Shown piece after piece: positions 15,280 to 24,258 of a DNA stretch of 64,000 nt. The first letter of the stretch is position 1; every line of letters begins with the position of its first letter. Under the pieces are notes generated by a model. It did no database searches, was not told the origin of the DNA, and was given only the letters and a program-made list of their open reading frames with translations. Source of the stretch: UBA10677 sp045532295 (GTDB lineage: Bacteria; Bacillota; Clostridia; Christensenellales; Pumilibacteraceae); the NCBI GenBank assembly GCA_045532295.1, contig JAZSFP010000022.1, positions 1 to 64,000 on the forward strand, read 5' to 3'. The position numbers and the translations under genes were made by a program.

Positions 15280-16629
15280 TTAGATAACGATTGTAGAAAC
15301 GCTGTCCGATAACAGTTCGGCGTAGTAGCAATCACCGTTATAATGCAGTTCGGTTTGGAATTTGCAGTCGTTGGGGTTGATAACCACGAGCACGAGTTTT
15401 CCGTCGCCGTTGTCGATAGCAAAGCCCTCGATGGGTTTCTTTTGCGAAGCAGGATAACCGAAGATGCCACCTTGATAAGAGCGTTCAATCTCTTCAAGAG
15501 CGTAGATTTTAGAGTTGGGTGTAAGGTAGGGGGCTATATGCGAGAACGCTTTATACTGACCGCTATAATCGAGGCTATTCGTTACGCGGTTAAAGGTAAC
15601 TAAGCCACCGCAGAAGAAAGGTCCGATATTAGGACCGCCCGTTTCGTTAAGGAGCAAGTTCCAACCGGTAAAGGACTTGTAACCGCAAGCAAGCGAGCGC
15701 GATACCATAATCGACCACTTGCACCAGTCGGTGTCGTAATTCTCGTAAAGACGAGGACCGCCTTCCGTAAAATGCAGTTCGAGTGAGGGGTAGGCGTCGG
15801 TAATTGCAACCGTTTGGATAACGTCGCCCTCATAGTAGTGGAAAGCCACACCGTCGGCGCAGTTAACCAAGTCTTTATCTTCGTTAAGCGACCACATTAC
15901 TCTGTCAACGCCGTTAAAGCAGTGGTCGAACATCCAAATCTTAACCTCTAAGCCTCTTTCTTTGAAGAGAGCGGAAAGGATTTTAATAAACTTCATTTCC
16001 GTTTCGGGATGCCAGAAACAAGTGGGGTAAGCGCGGTTTTGACACTCGGGCTCGTTTTGAGGCGTTATAGCGCGGATATTGATGCCCTCTTTTTTGTACT
16101 CTTCAATATAGCGTACGATATACTCGGCGTAGCAGGGCAAGAACTCGTCGCGCATAAACCCTCCTGCGATATTACCGCCCGTTTTCATCCAAGCAGGCGG
16201 ACTCCAAGGCGACGCGTATAAATAGAGGTCGGGTTTAACTTTAAGCACTTCCTTGAGCATAGGAATAAGATACTCTCTGTCGCGGTCAATGGAAAAATGC
16301 TTAAGCGCGGTATCGCCCTCAAAGTCGTCGTAGGTGTAAACTTCCGCCGAATAGTCGCACGAGCCGATATTAAGACGAGCAACGCCTAAGTTTAAGCCCT
16401 CTTTTGAGTATATAGATTTAATAAAGGCAGTACGCTCCTCTTTGGGCATTTGCTTTAAGTTATAACAGGACGCGCTGGTAATTGCCACGCCTAAGCCCAA
16501 AAAGTTTTCTACCACGGGCTTACTTGAAACTCTTAGTTTTTTCGTTGCGGTCATTGACGGCGCGGTAAAAACTTCTTGACTTTGCTTATCGTGGGTTTTA
16601 TCGGTGTAAATTTGTATTCCTCTTTTCAT
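15280..16629 (-). CDS. Family 30 glycoside hydrolase (beta-glucosylceramidase-like)
   Basis: A retaining beta-glycosidase of 449 residues with a TIM barrel and flanking beta-sandwich. The acid/base is Glu193 in TPQNEPE and the nucleophile is Glu289 in LHFTEGG, both in the expected contexts. The N-terminal strand and C-terminal beta domain (KLVLVVINPND) fit GH30. No signal peptide is present, so it acts on imported oligosaccharides or glycosides. AGGAGGG lies upstream of the ATG. It is divergent from an AraC regulator. Substrate within the family (beta-glucoside, beta-xyloside, beta-fucoside) is not determined. Confidence 0.88.
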   Translation of the reverse strand: MKRGIQIYTDKTHDKQSQEVFTAPSMTATKKLRVSSKPVVENFLGLGVAITSASCYNLKQMPKEERTAFIKSIYSKEGLNLGVARLNIGSCDYSAEVYTYDDFEGDTALKHFSIDRDREYLIPMLKEVLKVKPDLYLYASPWSPPAWMKTGGNIAGGFMRDEFLPCYAEYIVRYIEEYKKEGINIRAITPQNEPECQNRAYPTCFWHPETEMKFIKILSALFKERGLEVKIWMFDHCFNGVDRVMWSLNEDKDLVNCADGVAFHYYEGDVIQTVAITDAYPSLELHFTEGGPRLYENYDTDWCKWSIMVSRSLACGYKSFTGWNLLLNETGGPNIGPFFCGGLVTFNRVTNSLDYSGQYKAFSHIAPYLTPNSKIYALEEIERSYQGGIFGYPASQKKPIEGFAIDNGDGKLVLVVINPNDCKFQTELHYNGDCYYAELLSDSVSTIVI

Positions 16630-16658
16630 TTTTCCCTCCTATGAAAATAATGAGTATA

Positions 16659-16687
16659 ATTGTATTATATCACAAAAAAATAGTCAA
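16659..16687 (-). promoter_or_regulatory. GH30 gene promoter
   Basis: On the minus strand: TTGACT (16687-16682), 17 bp, TACAAT (16664-16659). Confidence 0.65.
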
Positions 16688-16712
16688 GTATAGGATTTTT
16701 TAATTATAATAA

Positions 16713-16741
16713 TTGTATTTTTCGCTAATTTATGGTATAAT
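16713..16741 (+). promoter_or_regulatory. Promoter of the GH30-linked AraC regulator
   Basis: TTGTAT (16713-16718), 17 bp, TATAAT (16736-16741). Confidence 0.65.
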
Positions 16742-16772
16742 ATAAAAAACCATTACCGGAGGGCTGAGCGAA

Positions 16773-17549
16773 ATGATTTTTAATCTAAATACTTTTTCTA
16801 ATTGTAGTTTTAATTCCGCGCATAAGCAGGTTTGGAAAACGAAATCTTTCAGTTATCTTAATTCGCCAAGACCTGATTACGGGTTTATGTTCTTATATAA
16901 GGGCAGTATGAAATTCGTTTATCAAAAGGGCGTTCTCGAGGCTCAGACGGGTGATATAATATTTTTACCCAGGGGCTGTTATTACGAAGTTTTCTTTAAC
17001 GGCGACGAGGAAAATACCGCGGACTACCTCGTTAATTTTTCCGCCTTTAGCGAGAGTGAGTTTGACCAACCTATGAGGATTTTGCAAAACGCGTCGCCCT
17101 CGTTTATAGAACTTTTTGAAAGGGTGCTTAGAGCAAGCGTAGAGGGCGAGAGCAGTTATTATTGCAACGGCAGTATGTTTTTTCTTTTTGACCGCATTGA
17201 AAACGCCTTTAAAGAAAGCGATAACCATGCTAAAGGCGAAATAATCACCAAAGCGGTTACGCTTTTGTCGGGCGCTGATAACCTTTCTATTAAGAATATT
17301 GCTAAAGAGTGTGGCGTAAGTGAGAGCGGACTAAGAAAACTTTTTACCGACGAGTACGGCGTCTCGCCCGTAGAATACCGCCAAAAAGAGCGCGTTAAAA
17401 GGGCGGAGTATCTTTTAGAATCTACCACGCTTTCCGTTAAAGAGATAGCCTACGCCCTAAATTTTTACGACGAATCGTACTTTTGTCGAACTTTTTTTAA
17501 GCATACGGGACAAACGCCCAAAGAATATTCAAAAAATAGAAAACTATAA
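16773..17549 (+). CDS. AraC-family transcriptional regulator next to the GH30 gene
   Basis: A 258-residue regulator. It has an N-terminal cupin-like domain (GFMFLYKGSMKFVY and GDIIFLPRGCYYEV) and a C-terminal double helix-turn-helix (LSIKNIAKECGVSESGLRKLF at about 173-193; LSVKEIAYALNFYDESYFCRTF at about 220-241; then GQTPKEY). Divergent transcription from the GH30 gene suggests local control of that gene. CCGGAGGG lies upstream of the ATG. The effector sugar is unknown. Confidence 0.87.
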   Translation: MIFNLNTFSNCSFNSAHKQVWKTKSFSYLNSPRPDYGFMFLYKGSMKFVYQKGVLEAQTGDIIFLPRGCYYEVFFNGDEENTADYLVNFSAFSESEFDQPMRILQNASPSFIELFERVLRASVEGESSYYCNGSMFFLFDRIENAFKESDNHAKGEIITKAVTLLSGADNLSIKNIAKECGVSESGLRKLFTDEYGVSPVEYRQKERVKRAEYLLESTTLSVKEIAYALNFYDESYFCRTFFKHTGQTPKEYSKNRKL

Positions 17550-17565
17550 AAAGGTTATAGAGAAA

Positions 17566-17592
17566 AAGCGAGTTATAAGACTCGCTCTTCTT
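17566..17592. terminator. Terminator between the AraC and GNAT-fusion genes
   Basis: AAGCGAGT and ACTCGCTC/T pair around a 6-base loop, followed by a T-rich run. It is convergent and usable by both genes. Confidence 0.7.
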
Positions 17593-18984
17593 TTATTCTC
17601 TAACTTTCGTTACCGACTGAAGAAGGGTTAAACGCTCTTCTTTGGTCATTTTGTGGAAGTTATCCTTGCCGTCTAAAAGTTCGGTAAGCATAGGGATATC
17701 CATTTCCCACTCAGCCTCGTCCCAAACGGTAGTATAGTCGTCGTTGATAAGGCGGTAGAGGTCTTTGTCTCCGCTAACCACGTCGAGAGTGAAGAAGTCC
17801 TTTGCGGTAATGCGGTTTTTATATTTATCGGTGCAGTTGAGGTAAGGCCCGGTAATAAATCGGTCGTCAACTTTATAGGTATCGTTAAATATGGGGTGTG
17901 AAGTAAAGCGGACGGATAGGGACAGTCCTTGCTTTTTAACGCACTCGCACAAATCGTTGAGAACGAGCAAGTAGTTGACGGAAGTGTCCTCGTCGCCGTA
18001 AGTTTTTTGGTAAGTTTCCGACCAAGGCGGAACGGCTAAGATACGAATTTTGAGGTTCTTACTACGGCGCGCCGCCAAGGTAAGCGCGTTTCTAAAGGGA
18101 GGCTTTGAAGTCATTATAAGCCTGTAACCCGAAATCCAAATTTCCTCTCTGCAAGTGGGGATAATCTTTTCTAAAACTTCGCTCTTGTTAAAGTGCAGGT
18201 TTTCGATACCGAAGTCTTTGAACTTTGATATGAATTCGTCGTTTTGCGATTCGCGGATTTTAATGAAGGTGTCGGATACGAGGCACAGAAAGGACGCCAT
18301 AAGCGAGGTTGCGATTGCGAGCATAAGTTCGCTTAGCCACTCGTCGCTTGCGTTAAACCATATAATTACGCACACCGCCGTAACGACCGCTAAAAGAATT
18401 GAGAAGAAAATGTTGCCCGTTAAGTGATATTGATGAATATAGTCCTTTAGGGTAGTGCGCTTAGGGTCGAAACGGTAATAAACGGTATCAACGCCCGGGC
18501 CTCTGTCGTCGGCAAGATAGCAGTGTCCGTGAAAGCCAAGTTGCGTAAGAATACGAAGATGCCCTTTATTCGACGACCAAGTTCTCGTGAAAATATAGTG
18601 CTTTCTAAACTTGCGCATAATACGGTTATAGAACTTACCGGCAATGCCTTGATGACGGTAATCGGGATGAACGATAATGGTGGTTACGTAGAGGTTGGGA
18701 GCGTACTCTGAGGCGATATTTTCGCATACGTAGTTCTTTTTGAACGACATAAAGCCTACGATATGCCCGTCCTCGATGGCTACGAGATTGTTTTGAGCGA
18801 GAATATTATTGAAGTATTCTTTGGGTACTGCGCCCCCCGTTTCTTCCACTTCTAAGTCCGCTTGAGTAGTCGAACCGCGCGACGAGAGTGGAGGCACGAA
18901 TTCGTGGTCGCAAAGCACCAAGAGGTTCCAAATATCCTCTTGAAACGCAGGATCAGTTATTTTACTAAAAAGTTTAATTCTCAT
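17593..18984 (-). CDS. GNAT acetyltransferase fused to two membrane helices and a PLD-like C-terminal domain
   Basis: 463 residues with an unusual order. The GNAT N-acetyltransferase fold (about 1-170) carries its acetyl-CoA loop at VHPDYRHQGIAGKF (106-119). Two membrane helices follow (about 191-210 and 217-237). The C-terminal domain (about 250-463) contains EEIWISGYRLIM, LKIRILAVPP, and an SHPIFNDTYKVDDRFITGPYL stretch. That layout resembles phospholipase D-like domains in which the HKD catalytic motif is degraded, so it may bind rather than cut. The start has GAGGTAATT before it and a promoter TTGCTT-N16-TATAAT at 19029-19002. It is monocistronic. The domain calls for GNAT and helices are good; the PLD-like call is tentative. 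Confidence 0.65.
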   Translation of the reverse strand: MRIKLFSKITDPAFQEDIWNLLVLCDHEFVPPLSSRGSTTQADLEVEETGGAVPKEYFNNILAQNNLVAIEDGHIVGFMSFKKNYVCENIASEYAPNLYVTTIIVHPDYRHQGIAGKFYNRIMRKFRKHYIFTRTWSSNKGHLRILTQLGFHGHCYLADDRGPGVDTVYYRFDPKRTTLKDYIHQYHLTGNIFFSILLAVVTAVCVIIWFNASDEWLSELMLAIATSLMASFLCLVSDTFIKIRESQNDEFISKFKDFGIENLHFNKSEVLEKIIPTCREEIWISGYRLIMTSKPPFRNALTLAARRSKNLKIRILAVPPWSETYQKTYGDEDTSVNYLLVLNDLCECVKKQGLSLSVRFTSHPIFNDTYKVDDRFITGPYLNCTDKYKNRITAKDFFTLDVVSGDKDLYRLINDDYTTVWDEAEWEMDIPMLTELLDGKDNFHKMTKEERLTLLQSVTKVRE

Positions 18985-19044
18985 AATTACCTCACACCTA
19001 TATTATAGCACAAATAAAATATAAAGCAAGTAAAAAGGGACAAA

Positions 19045-19078
19045 ATAAAGGACAAGATTTTTACTCTCGTCCTTTTGT
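19045..19078 (-). terminator. Terminator after the PHP-domain gene
   Basis: On the minus strand, AAAGGAC and GTCCTTT pair around a 16-base loop and are followed by a T-rich ATTTTG run. The stem is modest. Confidence 0.5.
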
Positions 19079-19080
19079 CG

Positions 19081-20325
19081 TTATCTACCGAAGAAACGGT
19101 TTTGGAAGTCCACGATATCCTTTTCCGCTACCGCGATATCCTCTTTGTTGGTTGCAAAAGCGCGCGAGTGGGCGGAGGTTAAAACGGAATACGGTGGGAA
19201 GTAATGCGTTATTAAGAAACGCGCGTAGTTGACGAAACGGTAACGCCCTGCGCATTGAAAGTCCTTATCGGTGAATTTATATACCGCTACCGAATGCTCG
19301 GACTTAATCGCCTCTTGTACGCCGTCAAAATCCTTAGAAAAGACGAGCGTGTAACTTTTGTTGAAGAGTGAGAGCGGATTGTCGAAGTTGTGAGCGTCGG
19401 ACACGCCTACTACGGGAATAGTCAAACCGTTAGCGCGCATTTCCGTCCAAAGCGCGAGTTGAAGATTGTTGCCGTAAAAAATACTATCACCACAGCCTGC
19501 AAAAACTTCTAACGCGTCGAACTCGCCCTTTTCCCAAAGATAGCGAACCTCCGAAGTTTGCGCGTGGTATTCGCCCTCCACGTCCCAGAAGGGATGAGCC
19601 ATAATGGCAAGCCCACCGCACTTGCGAATTTCCCTTGCAATAAATATACGGTAAGCGAGCATACGGGGGTCGAAAATATCGGGACTGTCAATTTCTTTAA
19701 TAATCTTTTGAATTTCGCCCTCCACGTAATCGTCGTCCGTTTCGATAATTTCGTTTATGGAATAATTACCGTTAAAGTTGATCGTGTGAAAGTACCCCAT
19801 ATCCTTGTTATGCACTTCTTCGCCACGGAAAACGCGGAAGAGCGCAGTGAGGGGCGCAATTTCTTTATTGAGTTCAACCGAGGGAGCAAACTTGTGGTGG
19901 TCGGTAAGCGCAATAAAATCGTAACCTTTTTCGCGATATCTTTGCGCAACCTCGAACGGCTCGTGCGCGCCGTCGGAACGGGTAGAGTGAAGATGAAGGT
20001 CGCCTTTATAAACATTTAAATAGTACAAGTCTTCTTCTACGGCAAAAAGGTCAGTTCTAAAAATTATTTTGCCATTTTCCTTTACTCTAACCGAATACCT
20101 CTGTTCGCCCTTAAAATCATAGGTAAGCGAGTAAAGGTTTTCGCCTTCTTTCGTAAGGGGATAATAGGGGTAGCGGTACTCTTCGAGAATTTTATACTCG
20201 GGAGTATGCTTTATCGAATATTCCTCCATAGGCTGAATTTTGACTTCGAGCGTCTTGTCGTCGCTGAGGGCAAAAAATATTTTCGCTCTACGGTTGGCTA
20301 AAAAAACTCTTGGGTAAATTTGCAT
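19081..20325 (-). CDS. PHP-domain metal-dependent phosphoesterase with an N-terminal beta domain
   Basis: 414 residues. The N-terminal 110 residues look like a beta-rich domain without a known assignment. The PHP domain starts at KGDLHLHSTRSDG (the HxH metal motif) and continues with DFIALTDHH, IMAHPFW and VVGVSDAH, so all the usual metal-binding positions are present. Substrate is unknown; PHP proteins of this layout (CehA/McbA-like) hydrolyse phosphoesters. The start is placed at 20325 because AAGGAGG lies 7 bases before it; the ATG 30 bases upstream has none. A consensus promoter lies just upstream. Confidence 0.82.
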   Translation of the reverse strand: MQIYPRVFLANRRAKIFFALSDDKTLEVKIQPMEEYSIKHTPEYKILEEYRYPYYPLTKEGENLYSLTYDFKGEQRYSVRVKENGKIIFRTDLFAVEEDLYYLNVYKGDLHLHSTRSDGAHEPFEVAQRYREKGYDFIALTDHHKFAPSVELNKEIAPLTALFRVFRGEEVHNKDMGYFHTINFNGNYSINEIIETDDDYVEGEIQKIIKEIDSPDIFDPRMLAYRIFIAREIRKCGGLAIMAHPFWDVEGEYHAQTSEVRYLWEKGEFDALEVFAGCGDSIFYGNNLQLALWTEMRANGLTIPVVGVSDAHNFDNPLSLFNKSYTLVFSKDFDGVQEAIKSEHSVAVYKFTDKDFQCAGRYRFVNYARFLITHYFPPYSVLTSAHSRAFATNKEDIAVAEKDIVDFQNRFFGR

Positions 20326-20345
20326 CGTCTTGCCTCCTTGCTGAA

Positions 20346-20374
20346 AGTATAACACCGTAAGTGCGCCTTGTCAA
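20346..20374 (-). promoter_or_regulatory. Promoter of the PHP-domain gene
   Basis: On the minus strand: TTGACA (20374-20369), 17 bp, TATACT (20351-20346). Confidence 0.75.
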
Positions 20375-20382
20375 GTGAATTA

Positions 20383-20411
20383 TTGACAAAAGTTTATATA
20401 AATTATATAAA
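20383..20411 (+). promoter_or_regulatory. tpiA-gpmI promoter
   Basis: TTGACA (20383-20388), 17 bp, TATAAA (20406-20411). A further A+T-rich -10-like TATAAT lies near 20455. Confidence 0.6.
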
Positions 20412-20515
20412 AACGCGCTATTTTGCTTGCTCAAAACGGGCTTTTGGTTTATAATTATAATGGTAACTTTCGGGTTATTACAAAGACAAAATCTAACTTT
20501 AAGGAGATAACAATT

Positions 20516-21277
20516 ATGAGAAAGCCGATTATTGCAGGCAACTGGAAGATGAACAACACCAAGGCTCAAGCGGAGGAACTTATTACCGCTCTTAAGCCTT
20601 TAGTTAAAGAAGTTAAGGGCGTTGATATCGTAGTATGCGTTCCCTTTACCGTTATTGAGAAAGTTAAGAAACTCGTTAAGGGTAGCAAGATTAAGGTTGG
20701 CGCGCAAAACGTAGCGTGGGCTGACAAGGGCGCGTTCACTGGCGAAATTAGCGCGGATATGCTTAAAGAAGTAGGCGCAGAGTACGTAGTAATCGGTCAT
20801 AGCGAGCGTCGTCAATACTTTGGCGAAACGGACAAGAGCGTTAACGCTCGTACCGTTCAGGCTCTTAAGTACGACCTTAAACCCATCGTTTGCGTAGGCG
20901 AGACTTTGGAAGAGAGAGAAGGCAAACTTACCGAAAAGGTACTTCTTACCCAAATCGAAGGCGCGTTCGAGGGAATTAGCGACGAGGACGCAAAGAAAAT
21001 CGTCGTTGCTTACGAACCCGTTTGGGCAATCGGAACGGGCAAGACTGCAACCAGCGAGCAGGCTAACGAGACTATTCGCTTTATCAGAAAGACTTTAGCG
21101 AAGAAGTACGGCAGATTTACCGCTAACCGCGTGCGTATCCAGTACGGCGGAAGTATGAACGCTAAGAACGCCTCCGAACTTATGGCTATGAGCGACATCG
21201 ACGGCGGACTTATCGGTGGCGCGTCGCTTAAGGCTGAGGACTTCTCTATCGTAGTTAAGGCAGGCGCAGAGGCGTAA
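20516..21277 (+). CDS. tpiA: Triosephosphate isomerase
   Basis: It interconverts dihydroxyacetone phosphate and glyceraldehyde 3-phosphate in glycolysis. The 253-residue TIM barrel opens with PIIAGNWKMN (catalytic Lys). The electrophilic His is in VIGHSERR and the catalytic Glu in AYEPVWAIGTGKTA. The phosphate loop is YGGSMNAKN. The start is the ATG with AAGGAG 11 bases upstream; an in-frame ATG 93 bases upstream is not supported. It is followed after 2 bases by gpmI, so two steps of lower glycolysis are co-transcribed. Confidence 0.96.
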   Translation: MRKPIIAGNWKMNNTKAQAEELITALKPLVKEVKGVDIVVCVPFTVIEKVKKLVKGSKIKVGAQNVAWADKGAFTGEISADMLKEVGAEYVVIGHSERRQYFGETDKSVNARTVQALKYDLKPIVCVGETLEEREGKLTEKVLLTQIEGAFEGISDEDAKKIVVAYEPVWAIGTGKTATSEQANETIRFIRKTLAKKYGRFTANRVRIQYGGSMNAKNASELMAMSDIDGGLIGGASLKAEDFSIVVKAGAEA

Positions 21278-21279
21278 TT

Positions 21280-22803
21280 ATGAAAAAAACGGACGCAATC
21301 ATTATAATGGACGGATTTGGTGAGCGCGATTGCAAGTGCGGTAACGCCGTTACCACTTGCGGAACTCCCTATATCTGTTCGCTCTTAAACAAATATCCTG
21401 CAACCTTCATTGAGGCAAGCGGAAGAGCGGTTGGTCTTCCCCAAGGTCAGATGGGCAATAGCGAGGTAGGACACCTTAACCTCGGCGCAGGCAGAGTAGT
21501 TTATCAAGACATTACCAAAATCGACAAGTCCATCGAGGACGGTGATTTCTTCGCTAACCCCGTGCTTCTTGGCGCAATGGACAACGCTAAAAAGAACGGA
21601 ACGGCTCTTCACCTCGTAGGTCTTACCTCCGACGGTGGCGTTCACAGTTCTATCAATCACCTTTACGCGCTTATTGAAATGGCAATGCGCGAGGGCGTTA
21701 CGAAGGTTTATATCCACTGCGTAACCGACGGTCGCGACGTGCCTCCCGATAGCGCAATTTGCTACGTTGAGATGGTAGAGAACAAGATTAAAGAACTTGG
21801 CTCGACCGCTAAGGTTGTTACCGTAGAGGGCAGATATTATTATATGGACCGCGACAACCGTTGGGATAGAGTAAAACGCGGATACGACAGCGTTTTTGCA
21901 GGCGTAGGCAATAAGTTTAGTAGTGCGCTTGAGGGCGTTAAAGCGTCTTACGATAAGAAGATTTACGACGAGTTTATCGAGCCTATCGTAGTGGGCGATT
22001 ACGACGGCGTTAAGGAAAACGACAGTATCGTGTTCTATAACTTCCGTTCCGACCGCGCGCGCGAGATATCCAGAGCGGCGATTTACCCCGACTTTAACGA
22101 GTTCGAGCGTGAGGGCGGATATAAGCCCGTTTACTACGTGGGTATGACGCAGTACGACGCTACCTTTACGGGAATTCACACCGCGTTTGAACCCAGAGAA
22201 CTTAAAAATACTTTGGGCGAATTCTTGAGCAAAAACGGTTATACGCAAGCGCGCGTAGCGGAAACCGAGAAGTACGCTCACGTAACTTTCTTCTTCAACG
22301 GTGGCGTTGAACAGCCTAACGAGGGCGAAGAGCGTGTGCTCGTTGCAAGCCCCAAGGTTGCTACTTACGACCTTCAACCCGAGATGAGCGCGTACGAAGT
22401 AACGGAAAAAGCGCTTGAGGTTATCGGTAAGGTGGACGTTTTAATCCTTAACTATGCTAACTGCGATATGGTAGGGCATACCGGCGTGTTCGAGGCAGCG
22501 GTTAAGGCGGTTGAAACCGTTGATACCTGTCTTTCCAAACTTCTTCCTGCAATTGCTAAAACGGGCGGTACTGCGCTCGTTACCGCCGACCACGGTAACG
22601 CTGAGCAAATGACCTTCGAGGACGGCTCGCCCTTTACCGCGCATACTACTAACCTCGTTCCCTTTATCTTGGTAGGCGAGAAATACGAGGGCGTAACCCT
22701 TAGAAGTGGTGGCGCGCTTTGCGACGTTGCTCCTACGCTCCTCGACGTTATGGGCGTAGAAAAGCCCGAGGAAATGGAAGGCGTTTCCCTTATTGAAAAA
22801 TAA
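21280..22803 (+). CDS. gpmI: 2,3-bisphosphoglycerate-independent phosphoglycerate mutase
   Basis: It interconverts 3- and 2-phosphoglycerate through a phosphoserine intermediate and needs Mn. It has 507 residues, normal for the family. The alkaline-phosphatase-like metal site includes IIMDGFGE near the start. The phosphorylated Ser lies in MGNSEVGHLNLGAGR. Later ligands are in CDMVGHTG and TADHGNAEQM. It starts 2 bases after tpiA and is read as the second gene of that operon. Confidence 0.96.
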   Translation: MKKTDAIIIMDGFGERDCKCGNAVTTCGTPYICSLLNKYPATFIEASGRAVGLPQGQMGNSEVGHLNLGAGRVVYQDITKIDKSIEDGDFFANPVLLGAMDNAKKNGTALHLVGLTSDGGVHSSINHLYALIEMAMREGVTKVYIHCVTDGRDVPPDSAICYVEMVENKIKELGSTAKVVTVEGRYYYMDRDNRWDRVKRGYDSVFAGVGNKFSSALEGVKASYDKKIYDEFIEPIVVGDYDGVKENDSIVFYNFRSDRAREISRAAIYPDFNEFEREGGYKPVYYVGMTQYDATFTGIHTAFEPRELKNTLGEFLSKNGYTQARVAETEKYAHVTFFFNGGVEQPNEGEERVLVASPKVATYDLQPEMSAYEVTEKALEVIGKVDVLILNYANCDMVGHTGVFEAAVKAVETVDTCLSKLLPAIAKTGGTALVTADHGNAEQMTFEDGSPFTAHTTNLVPFILVGEKYEGVTLRSGGALCDVAPTLLDVMGVEKPEEMEGVSLIEK

Positions 22804-22809
22804 AAAACC

Positions 22810-22845
22810 TTATGCCGAAATGAATATCGTTTCGGCATAAATTTT
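22810..22845 (+). terminator. Hairpin after gpmI, weak terminator or attenuator
   Basis: TTATGCCGAAA and TTTCGGCATAA pair perfectly (11 bp) around a 9-base loop, followed by only ATTTTAA. The cysK Shine-Dalgarno overlaps the tail. It probably reduces read-through into cysK. Confidence 0.65.
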
Positions 22846-22857
22846 AAGGACGAAAAT

Positions 22858-23769
22858 ATGAAAATTTACGACGATATTTTACAAACGGTAGGCTCTACCC
22901 CCATAGTGCGACTTTCTCGCCTCGTTAAAAACTGCGGTCTTGAGGGCGAACTTTTGGGTAAAATCGAGAGTTTTAATCCTTGTGGTTCGGTTAAGGATAG
23001 AGTGGCAATCACTATGGTGGAAGAGGCTGAAAAGAGCGGAAAACTGAAAACGGGCGGAGTAATAATTGAGCCGACGAGCGGAAACACGGGCATAGGTCTT
23101 GCGTCCGTTTGCGCGGTAAAAGGCTACCGTCTTATTCTTACTATGCCCTCGTCAATGAGCGTTGAGCGTCGTAAACTTCTCTCTGCGCTTGGCGCGGAAA
23201 TCGTGCTAACCGATGCAAGCGAGGGTATGGACGGCGCAGTCAAAATGGCGCAAAAATTAAATAACGGTATCGAAAATTCGTTACTTATCGGTCAGTTTGA
23301 CAACCCTGCAAACCCCCTTGCGCACGAAAGAACTACCGCTAAAGAAATCATTGCCGACGCTCCTAATATCGACTGTTTCGTTTCTTGCGTTGGAACGGGC
23401 GGAACGATTAGCGGAATAGGTAAAGCGCTTAAAGAGTTTAACGAAAATATTGAAGTTATCGCTGTTGAGCCCTCTGAGAGCCCATTGCTTTCACAAGGAG
23501 TGAGCGGAGCGCACGGAATTCAGGGAATAGGCGCAAACTTCGTCCCTGCCGTTCTTGACCGTAAAATTATTGATAGAGTGGAAACGGTATCAACCGCCGA
23601 GGCGATTGAGTGCGCAAAACTCTTGATGAAAACGGAAGGATTTACCTGTGGAATAAGTTCGGGCGCGTCGCTTTTCGTAGCGTTAAAACAACTCAAGAAA
23701 GGCAAAACCGTCCTCGCCCTTCTTCCCGACGGTGGAGAAAGATATCTATCGACGAGTTTATTTGAGTAA
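22858..23769 (+). CDS. cysK: Cysteine synthase A (O-acetylserine sulfhydrylase)
   Basis: A PLP enzyme that makes L-cysteine from O-acetylserine and sulfide. It has 303 residues. The PLP lysine is in NPCGSVKDR (about 41-49). The asparagine/substrate loop is EPTSGNTGIGLA. The phosphate-binding loop is VGTGGTISGIGKAL. The C-terminal PDGGERYLST matches CysK. No CBS regulatory domain is present. The start follows the gpmI hairpin with AAGGA upstream. No sulfur-assimilation genes are adjacent. Confidence 0.93.
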   Translation: MKIYDDILQTVGSTPIVRLSRLVKNCGLEGELLGKIESFNPCGSVKDRVAITMVEEAEKSGKLKTGGVIIEPTSGNTGIGLASVCAVKGYRLILTMPSSMSVERRKLLSALGAEIVLTDASEGMDGAVKMAQKLNNGIENSLLIGQFDNPANPLAHERTTAKEIIADAPNIDCFVSCVGTGGTISGIGKALKEFNENIEVIAVEPSESPLLSQGVSGAHGIQGIGANFVPAVLDRKIIDRVETVSTAEAIECAKLLMKTEGFTCGISSGASLFVALKQLKKGKTVLALLPDGGERYLSTSLFE

Positions 23770-23798
23770 TCGATCGTACAAAGTTTTAGGAGAAGTTT

Positions 23799-24227
23799 AT
23801 GATTTATACTGAACTAACTAAAAAGGCTATGCGGTTGTGTTTTGACGTCCACAAAGAGCAAGTTGACAAAACGGATATGCCGTACGTTTTTCACCCGTTT
23901 TACTTAGCAACGCAAATGGACGACGAGGTATCCACTGCTTGCGCTTTGCTCCACGACGTAGTAGAGGATACGCTCACTTCCTTTGAAGACCTTAGAAATA
24001 TGGGTTTTCCGCATGAGGTAATAGAGGTCTTGACCTTGTTAACTCACGAAGAGGGAGTGCCGTATATGGATTACGTTAAGAAAATTGCTACCAACGAAAC
24101 GGCGAAAAAGGTTAAGATTGCAGACCTAAAGCATAATAGCGATACGACGAGGTTAAGTCAAGTGGACGAGAAAACTTCTAAACGCTTAGAAAAATACCGC
24201 AACGCACTTAAACTTCTTATTGAATAA
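23799..24227 (+). CDS. Small HD-domain hydrolase, RelA/SpoT-type (MESH1-like)
   Basis: 142 residues forming a stand-alone HD domain like the hydrolase half of RelA/SpoT. Metal ligands fit His32 in VFHPF, His52-Asp53 in LLHDVVEDT, and Asp109 in KIADLKHNSD. The synthetase half is absent. Such small proteins may hydrolyse (p)ppGpp or other nucleotides; which applies is not visible. Shine-Dalgarno AGGAGAAG is upstream. It is 29 bases from cysK and may be co-transcribed. It ends at a clear terminator. Confidence 0.78.
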   Translation: MIYTELTKKAMRLCFDVHKEQVDKTDMPYVFHPFYLATQMDDEVSTACALLHDVVEDTLTSFEDLRNMGFPHEVIEVLTLLTHEEGVPYMDYVKKIATNETAKKVKIADLKHNSDTTRLSQVDEKTSKRLEKYRNALKLLIE

Positions 24228-24230
24228 AAG

Positions 24231-24258
24231 AAAAGCCGACCAAAAGGTCGGTTTTTTT
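24231..24258 (+). terminator. Terminator after the HD gene
   Basis: CCGACC-AAAA-GGTCGG is followed by T7. It is convergent with the XRE regulator gene. Confidence 0.85.

Noticed and set aside
20423..20515. N-terminal extension of triosephosphate isomerase
   Set aside because: The added residues have no counterpart in the family and the true ATG has AAGGAG.
21385..22377. 330-codon frame opposite gpmI
   Set aside because: Antisense shadow of a clear gpmI; no motif, no Shine-Dalgarno.
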